A model generated the notes under the pieces. That model did not search any database. It was not told where the DNA came from and saw nothing but the letters and a program-made list of their open reading frames with translations. DNA of 64,000 nucleotides from CASPLG01 sp965120375. Its GTDB lineage: Bacteria; Bacillota; Clostridia; Oscillospirales; Acutalibacteraceae. Made by a program: the position numbers and the translations under genes. Below, in pieces: positions 19,322 through 25,571 of the stretch; the first letter of the stretch is position 1; every line of letters starts with the position of its first letter. The stretch is taken from NCBI GenBank assembly GCA_965120375.1, contig CBCPMW010000013.1:107425-171424 (forward strand), written 5' to 3'.

Positions 19322-19861
19322 TTAAACTGGGAAAAGAGGCAAATAACCGAGTGAAATTATATCTCCTCTATCAATAGCGCTCCCTTCGGCTAACACACAG
19401 GCTTTTCCAACAACTTCACCACCAGCTTTATTCACAAGTGTTTCTATAGCTATCAGTGACTCCCCTGTACTTACTACATCGTCAACTATCAAAACTTTTT
19501 TACCCATTATAAGACCAAAATCACTCTCAGATAAGTACAAATTCTGCAAACGCTTTGTAGTAATTGATTTGACCTTAACTTGAACGGGATTATGCATGTA
19601 AACTTTGACACCTTTTCTAGCCACAACATACTTTTTCCCGTTCTCTCTTGCCATTTCATAACAAAGAGGAATCCCTTTTGCCTCTGCGGTGATTAAAATA
19701 TCATGTTCTGGACAAAGTTTTAACAGCTCCCTTGCAGAATTAACTGTTAACTCAATGTCCCCAAACATAATAAAAACCGCTATTTTAGTTTTTTCATCCA
19801 CTTGACAAATAGGTAACTCTCTCTTACATCCCGCAACTGTTAAACTGTACTTTTCACTCAT
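19322..19861 (-). CDS. Phosphoribosyltransferase family protein (Apt-like)
   Basis: Type I phosphoribosyltransferase (179 aa) with the PRPP-binding loop VLIVDDVVSTGES near residues 123-135 and a preceding ITAEAKGIPLCYEMA segment. Databases often label this clostridial type adenine phosphoribosyltransferase, but it lacks the classical Apt N-terminus, so the base specificity (adenine or xanthine) is open. It would salvage purine bases using PRPP. ATG start. It lies between the HIT gene and comEC with gaps of 49 and 24 bases, likely one transcript. Confidence 0.82.
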   Translation of the reverse strand: MSEKYSLTVAGCKRELPICQVDEKTKIAVFIMFGDIELTVNSARELLKLCPEHDILITAEAKGIPLCYEMARENGKKYVVARKGVKVYMHNPVQVKVKSITTKRLQNLYLSESDFGLIMGKKVLIVDDVVSTGESLIAIETLVNKAGGEVVGKACVLAEGSAIDRGDIISLGYLPLFPV

Positions 19862-19910
19862 TAAAATATTTATCCTTCCGAAAAAATTTAAAAAATCTAA
19901 TCAAAAAAAC

Positions 19911-20249
19911 TCAGCCTGCAGGCCAATTTAACTTTCTACCACCTATAACGTGGAAATGTATATGCCAAACAGTCTGACAAGCATCTGAACCACAATTGTT
20001 TACTATCCTGTACCCGTCCATAATATTCATCTTTTTTGCGAGTTCTGGAATCAAACTAAAAATCTTTGAAATAACACCCGAATTTCCACTATTCAAGTCA
20101 TTAGCTGACTCAATATGCGCTTTAGGTATGACCAAAAAATGAACAGGGGCTACTGGATTTAAATCCTTAAATGCAATAACGTCTCCATCTTCGTATATTA
20201 TGTCTGATTTTAGATCTTTTGAAACGATTTTACAAAACACACAATCCAT
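19911..20249 (-). CDS. HIT family nucleotide-binding protein
   Basis: Histidine-triad protein of 112 aa, HinT type. The N-terminal CVFCKIV and the signature HIHFHVIGG (about residues 95-103) with the catalytic second His are intact. Such proteins hydrolyse nucleoside phosphoramidates and acyl-adenylates. It is the first gene of the run HIT-PRT-comEC-holA-rnmV-yhaO-yhaN and has a clear promoter upstream. Confidence 0.93.
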   Translation of the reverse strand: MDCVFCKIVSKDLKSDIIYEDGDVIAFKDLNPVAPVHFLVIPKAHIESANDLNSGNSGVISKIFSLIPELAKKMNIMDGYRIVNNCGSDACQTVWHIHFHVIGGRKLNWPAG

Positions 20250-20288
20250 TAAAGAACCTTCCCACCTAGAAAAACTTTACACCCCGCC

Positions 20289-20318
20289 ATTTTACATTGA
20301 AAAATATTTCTCTGTCAA
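20289..20318 (-). promoter_or_regulatory. Promoter of the HIT-PRT-comEC-holA-rnmV-yhaON run
   Basis: Minus strand TTGACA (20313-20318), 18-base spacer, TAAAAT (20289-20294). It lies back to back with the plus-strand promoter at 20335-20362. Confidence 0.65.
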
Positions 20319-20334
20319 GTCCCCATTTTATAGC

Positions 20335-20362
20335 TTGACTAAAATAAAAAAATGTATATAAT
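20335..20362 (+). promoter_or_regulatory. Promoter of the DUF1292 gene
   Basis: TTGACT (20335-20340), 16-base spacer, perfect TATAAT (20357-20362), about 25 bases before the TTG start at 20387. Divergent from the HIT promoter. Confidence 0.65.
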
Positions 20363-20386
20363 ACTTTATTAGGGAGATGAGCTTTC

Positions 20387-20674
20387 TTGAAAAACAAAAT
20401 TTTAGATAATATTATTAATTTGTCTGATGAAGACGGAAATGAAATGAAGTTTGAGGTTCTTGATTGTCTAGAGAATGAAAAAGGTAAATATTATGCTCTT
20501 TGTCCTAAATTTGAACTCCCGGACATCGACAGTTTGCCTGATGAGGAAGATTATTTTATATTTGAATCGAAAAGGTCAAGCGATGGATATGAATACCTAA
20601 AAGAAGTGAGTGATGACCAGACTCTTGATGAGCTTTCTTCCCTGTTTGAAAAGAGATTTGGCGAAATATTTTAG
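20387..20674 (+). CDS. DUF1292 family protein (YrzB-like)
   Basis: Small acidic protein of 95 aa resembling the DUF1292/YrzB family found beside alaS-ruvX or ribosomal genes in many Firmicutes; its function is unknown. The family pattern is an N-terminal NLSDEDGNE beta segment, a YYALCPK strand and a DYFIFE strand. Start TTG at 20387 is chosen because GGGAG lies about 10 bases upstream, and the nearby ATG at 20377 is out of frame. A 6S-like RNA begins about 6-10 bases after its stop codon. Confidence 0.85.
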   Translation: MKNKILDNIINLSDEDGNEMKFEVLDCLENEKGKYYALCPKFELPDIDSLPDEEDYFIFESKRSSDGYEYLKEVSDDQTLDELSSLFEKRFGEIF

Positions 20675-20679
20675 ATTGT

Positions 20680-20868
20680 ACTTTCCTGCTTTATTCGTGG
20701 ACTGTGTTCATATAACCCTACAATTTTTTATAGGGAGCTTGGTTCTCGCATTGGACTGCAGACCTCCCAGTTTTTACTGGAAGAAGGGAGCACGATACTG
20801 TGAGCAGGGCACCCACCTGCTTGTCTGGCAGGTTATTTCGAGCACAATACGGTAATTGCGGGATTTTT
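20680..20868 (+). ncRNA. ssrS: 6S RNA (SsrS-like)
   Basis: Non-coding stretch with the size (about 185-190 nt) and folding of Firmicutes 6S RNA, which traps sigma-A RNA polymerase. Outer stem: TCCTGC (20684-20689) pairs with GCGGGA (20858-20863), followed directly by T7. A second paired segment joins TGTGTTC with GAGCACA. Internal hairpins include CCCTA/TAGGG, CTCCC/GGGAG enclosing CCAGT/ACTGG, and ACCTGC/GCAGGT on the 3' side. The composition is markedly richer in G+C than its surroundings. I assign 6S by architecture and resemblance to clostridial 6S; a covariance-model search would settle it. Confidence 0.68.
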
Positions 20869-21028
20869 TTGATTTAAAAAACGTTTTTCTAAAATTCATT
20901 TATTTACTTTGGTTTCATTATGAATGACTTTAGTATAAAAATCTACAATTTATTGGGTAAAAACGCTTCAAAATTAGGTGAAAATTGTAAATATATGTTT
21001 CCATTTAAAAAATTAAGCCAATAATGTG
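20869..21028. other. Non-coding gap before rplM
   Basis: AT-rich stretch between the 6S terminator and the rplM promoter. I see no ORF, tRNA or convincing structure. With the preceding RNA it makes up most of the 420-base gene-free interval between the DUF1292 gene and rplM. Confidence 0.5.
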
Positions 21029-21058
21029 TTGACATACTTTATATGCGTGTGGTATACT
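21029..21058 (+). promoter_or_regulatory. Promoter of rplM-rpsI
   Basis: TTGACA (21029-21034), 18-base spacer, TATACT (21053-21058). The leader to the rplM ATG is about 33 bases, too short for an L13 autoregulatory leader motif. Confidence 0.75.
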
Positions 21059-21097
21059 CTAACGTAGTTCAGATTTAATTGCTTGGGAGGAAAATCA

Positions 21098-21538
21098 ATG
21101 TTGACTTATATGCAAAAACCAAATGAAGTTGATCGTAAGTGGTATATAATCGACGCAAGTGGAAAACCTTTAGGACGTACTGCTGTGCAAGTTGCTGATT
21201 TGCTTCGTGGTAAACATAAACCCACTTTTACACCTCATGTTGACTGTGGTGACAATGTTATAGTCCTAAACTGTTCGAAAGCTGTTTTAACCGGTAAAAA
21301 GCTTGAAAACAAGCGCCGGTATAGACATACTGGATATATCGGTCATCTTAAAGTTATACAATATAAGCATCTTATGGCACAAAGGCCTGAGAAAGCCATG
21401 GAGTTTGCTATTAAAGGGATGATTCCAAACACAAGTTTAGGAAGACGTCAGATGCTTAGGATGCATCTGTACTCTGGTGCTGAACACAATAAACAAGCCC
21501 AAAAGCCTGTACTTTTAGGAAAAGGAGAAAATAGCTAA
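21098..21538 (+). CDS. rplM: 50S ribosomal protein L13
   Basis: Large-subunit ribosomal protein of 146 aa with the family segments KWYIIDASGKPLGR, LRGKHKPTFTPHVDCGD and IKGMIPNTSLGR. ATG at 21098 is preceded by GGGAGG at 21085-21090 with seven-base spacing; the upstream in-frame TTG at 21083 overlaps this site and is rejected. The stop overlaps the rpsI start (TAATG), so the two are translationally coupled, the usual L13-S9 arrangement. Confidence 0.98.
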   Translation: MLTYMQKPNEVDRKWYIIDASGKPLGRTAVQVADLLRGKHKPTFTPHVDCGDNVIVLNCSKAVLTGKKLENKRRYRHTGYIGHLKVIQYKHLMAQRPEKAMEFAIKGMIPNTSLGRRQMLRMHLYSGAEHNKQAQKPVLLGKGENS

Positions 21539-21939
21539 TGTATAACAAAGCACCTTGTTTTTATGGAACTGGACGGAGAAAAAGCTCAGTTGCACGAGTG
21601 AGATTGTATGAGGGATCTGGGCAGATTACCATAAATGATAGAAATATTGATGATTATTTTGGTCTTGAGACTTTGAAGCTAATAGTAAATCAGCCCTTGG
21701 TTGAGACTGAAACTGTCGGGAAGTTTAATGTGGTTTGCAGGGTCGACGGTGGTGGGGTTACGGGTCAAGCCGGCGCTATACGCCACGGGATAGCTAGGGC
21801 GCTGCTTGAATATGATAAGGAAAATCTTCGTGCAAAACTGAAAAAGTGTGGATTTTTGACACGTGATCCAAGGATGAAAGAACGTAAAAAATACGGACTT
21901 AAAGCAGCAAGAAGGGCTCCTCAATTCTCAAAACGTTAG
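21538..21939 (+). CDS. rpsI: 30S ribosomal protein S9
   Basis: Small-subunit ribosomal protein of 133 aa with the GTGRRKSSVARVRL start, the VDGGGVTGQAGAIRHGIARAL core and the C-terminal basic tail ending QFSKR, whose last Arg reaches the P-site tRNA anticodon. ATG overlaps the rplM stop by one base. A hairpin terminator follows. Confidence 0.98.
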   Translation: MYNKAPCFYGTGRRKSSVARVRLYEGSGQITINDRNIDDYFGLETLKLIVNQPLVETETVGKFNVVCRVDGGGVTGQAGAIRHGIARALLEYDKENLRAKLKKCGFLTRDPRMKERKKYGLKAARRAPQFSKR

Positions 21940-21970
21940 TGTTTTTTACTCTGCTGTCTCAGAAATTAGA

Positions 21971-22000
21971 AAAAAGCTAGATTTGTATATATCTAGCTTT
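21971..22000. terminator. Bidirectional terminator between rpsI and the PASTA kinase gene
   Basis: AAAGCTAGAT (21973-21982) and ATCTAGCTTT (21991-22000) pair around an 8-base loop. On the minus strand the stem runs into a T tract (21971 and below), a good terminator for the kinase homologue; on the plus strand the T run is short. Confidence 0.7.
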
Positions 22001-23619
22001 CATTTGTTGCTTCCTAAACTTCTAATAATTATTACTTCTGACCCTGCCTCTAAAGTATCACCTTCTTTGTGTCCTTCATATCCGACGACATACCCTTCCG
22101 CAATTTCACTGCTTTGACTCCAAGATTCAATCGGAACAAGTCCTGCGGATGACACAGCTAATGCCGCCTCTGAAATAGTTCTTCCTTTAATATATGGAAG
22201 GATTCTTGTTTTTTTGCCCTTACTTACATTTACAGCAACTATTGCACCTTCATAAGATTCTGATCCAGCTGCGGGTGTTTGATACATTATGCAGCCTTCT
22301 TCAACTTCTTCACTAAATTCTTCTGACATAAGAAGTATTTCTATCTTTAATTCCGATATATCTATTTCTTTTAGTTCATAAAAATTTTTTCCATAAATAT
22401 CCGGTATTGAGATTTTTGTTTTCTCCTCAATTGATTCTTCTATAGATTCAATTGAATCTACATCTTGGTTATCGCTACTATACTGGTACTCTCCTTTTTT
22501 CATTATGAACCAATATAAAAAAAAGAACAAAACTAGTACAAAAAAAGCAATAAGACAAGAAACTAGTCCGAGAACAAATTTTTTATTTCTAGGTTCATTT
22601 GTATCTTTTATCCTTTTTTCAGGTTTATTATAACTTGAAGAATTAACCGATATTTGAGTAAGATTCGAACTGAAAAGTTCTGCTTTCAATCTTTCAAACG
22701 AAAGGGTTCTATTATTCGGGTAAACTCTAAGTCCGCTAGCTATTCCGGAAATTACATTGTCTGATATACTACGAACTATGTCTTTAGGCATTAAAAGTTT
22801 ATCGTCTTTTTTTCTTTTTGTCGCTGTGTTCGGGTATTCACCTGTAAGAGCTAAAAAAAGAGTAGCTGTAAAACCATACACATCTGTACTTTGGTCTAAA
22901 TCATATATTTCTATATACTGCTCTAAAGCAGAACAACCATCATAAAGCTGTGCTTCAAGTGGCGAATTAAGTTTTCTTAAATCTTTTGTTGCAAAACCCG
23001 TTAAAATAAGTTTATCTTGAGTATTTACAAATACATTTCTCGGAGATATTCCAAGGTGCAAAATCCCAGACTCATGCATTTTACTTAAAGCAGAAATTAG
23101 TGGCATAAACATTGGTTTAGCTTCATCCCAGCAAATATACCCACCTTTTTTCGCTAAAAATTTATCAAGTTTCTCTCCTTCTATCCACTGCATTATAATA
23201 TAAGCTGTTGAGTTTTCCTCAAACATATCGTAAACAGCAGAAAAAGCTGAAATATTTCTTAGACGTGCAACAGACCTAAAACATTTTAAAAATCGATTGA
23301 ACTGTTGCTCAAATATAAATTTTTTATGTGGTAAAATTTTCACATTTGTAAAGTCTTCTGCCCTCTCACAAAGTCCAATAGGAAAAAATTCCCTTATGTA
23401 GACTTTCAATCCCTTTACTTTATCATAACCGATATAACTTAATCCCTCTCCATTCATCTCAAGACTTTCCCCGACTATATATCGAGAACCTATAATAGTT
23501 TTCTTAGGTATGAATGGAGTCTCTTGTGGTTTTCCACGCTTTTGATGACATTTTGGGCAAATATCTTCATCATAAAGATAGTTCATGCATCCCATACAAA
23601 GACTGTCTATATCTTTCAT
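22000..23619 (-). CDS. Membrane PASTA-domain pseudokinase (PrkC/Stk-like)
   Basis: Serine/threonine-kinase-like protein of 539 aa. Order: zinc-ribbon with Cys8, Cys11, Cys21 and Cys24; kinase fold (about 45-315); one membrane helix (about 348-373); acidic linker; two PASTA domains (about 403-470 and 471-537) that in relatives bind muropeptides or lipid II. Three catalytic residues are replaced: the ATP-anchoring Lys position reads VYIR (Arg76), HRD reads HLG (188-190) so the catalytic Asp is Gly, and DFG reads GFA (208-210). Asn195 and the TDVY segment remain. I infer a pseudokinase sensor or scaffold. No PP2C phosphatase gene adjoins it. ATG start with GGGAGGTG upstream. Confidence 0.88.
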   Translation of the reverse strand: MKDIDSLCMGCMNYLYDEDICPKCHQKRGKPQETPFIPKKTIIGSRYIVGESLEMNGEGLSYIGYDKVKGLKVYIREFFPIGLCERAEDFTNVKILPHKKFIFEQQFNRFLKCFRSVARLRNISAFSAVYDMFEENSTAYIIMQWIEGEKLDKFLAKKGGYICWDEAKPMFMPLISALSKMHESGILHLGISPRNVFVNTQDKLILTGFATKDLRKLNSPLEAQLYDGCSALEQYIEIYDLDQSTDVYGFTATLFLALTGEYPNTATKRKKDDKLLMPKDIVRSISDNVISGIASGLRVYPNNRTLSFERLKAELFSSNLTQISVNSSSYNKPEKRIKDTNEPRNKKFVLGLVSCLIAFFVLVLFFFLYWFIMKKGEYQYSSDNQDVDSIESIEESIEEKTKISIPDIYGKNFYELKEIDISELKIEILLMSEEFSEEVEEGCIMYQTPAAGSESYEGAIVAVNVSKGKKTRILPYIKGRTISEAALAVSSAGLVPIESWSQSSEIAEGYVVGYEGHKEGDTLEAGSEVIIIRSLGSNK

Positions 23620-23710
23620 GGTACACCTCCCAATAAAAACCTTATTTTTCTAATAACTTTAATTAATATTACACTGAAACAATGTCAAAATCAACTATTT
23701 TTTATTATTT

Positions 23711-24262
23711 TTACAAATTTTTTATAACCTCATCTAGTTTCTTAGAAATACAATCACTTGGAAAATTTTTAATTTTGTCAGTATTTTCCAATAATACTGA
23801 GCCTGAAAGCTTACAATTTATAATTTTTAGAACTGGCTTTATTTGCGTTTCAACAATTTTAATGTGATTTTTTTCTGATCCACAAGAAAATATCAACACA
23901 GCCTTTTTTTCATTTTTTATAGCAGGATCTATTCCCATAAAGAATTTAGCTGAATAATATCTTTGCATTCTATCCAGCATTGATTTCAATGGAGCTGGAA
24001 AAGACAAATTATAAATTGGAAACGCAAAAACTATGAGATCAACTGATCTTAAATAATAGTCTATATCATCCATATCACTAAAAATACAGGCTTCTTTTTT
24101 TTTACAAAATCCACAATCAATACAAAACTCTATTTTTCTTTTGTAGCAATTTATTATATTAAAACTGTAATTTTTTGCATTTTTCATAAACAAATCTAAT
24201 ATTTTAGAGGTATAACTGTTTTCATGAGGAGAAGAGAAAAAAACAAGCGCTTTTTTGGACAT
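23711..24262 (-). CDS. NAD(P)H-dependent flavodoxin-fold oxidoreductase with Cys cluster
   Basis: Protein of 183 aa in the NADPH-dependent FMN reductase / iron-sulfur flavoprotein family. It starts with the FMN-phosphate loop FFSSPHENSYT, has a CIDCGFCKKKEAC cysteine array (about residues 47-59) that could hold an Fe-S cluster, and the FAFPIYNLSFPAPLKSMLDR flavin-binding segment. It probably moves electrons to unknown acceptors. ATG start, three bases after the rodA stop, so co-transcribed with rodA although functionally unrelated. Confidence 0.85.
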   Translation of the reverse strand: MSKKALVFFSSPHENSYTSKILDLFMKNAKNYSFNIINCYKRKIEFCIDCGFCKKKEACIFSDMDDIDYYLRSVDLIVFAFPIYNLSFPAPLKSMLDRMQRYYSAKFFMGIDPAIKNEKKAVLIFSCGSEKNHIKIVETQIKPVLKIINCKLSGSVLLENTDKIKNFPSDCISKKLDEVIKNL

Positions 24263-24265
24263 AAA

Positions 24266-25408
24266 CTAAATCTCCTTTTGTAAAAGTTTAGTTTTGCTAT
24301 TTATAAAAACGCTCTGAACAAGACCTATTCCTAAGTATAAACATGCTGCAGAAGAACCCCCTGCACTAAAAAATGGAAGTGTAACACCCATAACTGGCAT
24401 TAAACTGAGACACATTCCTAAATTAAAAATAGTTTGAGAAAATACTAGTCCAAAAAAACCAAAACAAATTATTGCTCCCGTCATGTCGCTAGATTTTTTC
24501 CCTATATACAAAGTCCTAAATAAAAGTAAAAATATCAAAATAAGTACAAATATACACCCAATAAACCCCAGCTCTTCCCCTACTACAGAAAAAATAAAAT
24601 CACTTTCCTGTATTGGGACTATTCCGTTTGCGACTCTTGGTCCATTAAACAGTCCATAACCACTAAGACCTCCAGAAGCTATAGAAAGTTTTCCTTGTAT
24701 TTGCTGATATCCCATGTTAAGTGGATCCGATTCTGGGTTAAACTGATTTATTATTCTTTGCTTTTGATAATCAGCTAAAATATAGTTCCACACAAGTGGC
24801 AACATCATGATTCCAAGCAAAAAGGCCATTATAAAATATCTTATCTGTACTCCTGCAATAAATGCCATAAAAATAGACATACACAAAAAAATTATAGCTG
24901 CACCGTCGTCTCCTTGAAGATGAGTTAAAACAGCCGGGAAAAAAGAATGAAAGACTAATAAAACTATATGTCTAAACTGTCCTATTTTTTGTGATTTTAC
25001 AAGAAAAGATAAATGTTTAGAAAACGTTATTATGAACCCAATTTTTACAAGTTCTGACGGCTGAAAAGTTATTCCTCCTGGAAGCTTTATCCATGCTCTG
25101 GCATTCACTCCAGCTGAACCTTCTACAGTTATTCCAAAAAATAATGTATATACTATAAGCAAAGTGCAAAATATTCCTATTAATAAAAACTGATTTGAAA
25201 GCTCCTTGTAGTCTATCAGTTGAACAAAAGCTGCAGCAAAAATTCCAGCTAAAACAGCGATTATTTGAACATTGAAATAATTTAACCCTTCAACAGAAAC
25301 ACTTTTCATAAGCAAAATGCTAAAACCCGACACCAAAAGCACGACAAACCAGAGTAGTTTATCGCTAGATTTAAATGAAGAAAACAAGTCTTTTAAAAAG
25401 TTACCCAA
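24266..25408 (-). CDS. rodA: Rod-shape/elongation peptidoglycan polymerase (SEDS family, RodA)
   Basis: Ten-helix SEDS glycosyltransferase of 380 aa that polymerises lipid II during side-wall growth with a partner class B PBP (not in the window). Family marks: ARAWIKLPGGITFQPSELVKI, the extracellular loop Asp in LQGDDGAA that matches the catalytic Asp of RodA, and the C-terminal GVTLPFFSAGGSS. Most like RodA/SpoVE; length and lack of a long N-tail favour RodA over FtsW. TTG start at 25408 with a weak ribosome site. Its promoter is at 25449-25477. Confidence 0.9.
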   Translation of the reverse strand: MGNFLKDLFSSFKSSDKLLWFVVLLVSGFSILLMKSVSVEGLNYFNVQIIAVLAGIFAAAFVQLIDYKELSNQFLLIGIFCTLLIVYTLFFGITVEGSAGVNARAWIKLPGGITFQPSELVKIGFIITFSKHLSFLVKSQKIGQFRHIVLLVFHSFFPAVLTHLQGDDGAAIIFLCMSIFMAFIAGVQIRYFIMAFLLGIMMLPLVWNYILADYQKQRIINQFNPESDPLNMGYQQIQGKLSIASGGLSGYGLFNGPRVANGIVPIQESDFIFSVVGEELGFIGCIFVLILIFLLLFRTLYIGKKSSDMTGAIICFGFFGLVFSQTIFNLGMCLSLMPVMGVTLPFFSAGGSSAACLYLGIGLVQSVFINSKTKLLQKEI

Positions 25409-25448
25409 ACTTCTCGCATCCCTTAATTTGAAAAAAGAATATACATAA

Positions 25449-25477
25449 ATTTTAAAATACTATTTTAGATTTATCAA
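25449..25477 (-). promoter_or_regulatory. Promoter of rodA
   Basis: Minus strand TTGATA (25472-25477), 17-base spacer, TAAAAT (25449-25454), 41 bases before the rodA TTG. Confidence 0.6.
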
Positions 25478-25510
25478 CAGATAATATAGATAAAAATTCA
25501 TACAAAATTA

Positions 25511-25539
25511 TTGATATTTTTTCATAAATTATGTATAAT
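25511..25539 (+). promoter_or_regulatory. Promoter of the Ca2+-type P-ATPase
   Basis: TTGATA (25511-25516), 17-base spacer, perfect TATAAT (25534-25539), 33 bases before the TTG start at 25572. Divergent from the rodA promoter. Confidence 0.7.
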
Positions 25540-25571
25540 TATATAGAAATATAATTATGGAGGTGATCATA

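Noticed and set aside
20610..20855. 81-codon frame across the end of the DUF1292 gene and the 6S region
   Set aside because: It covers a highly structured, G+C-richer RNA with no ribosome site; RNA structure explains the conservation-like texture better.
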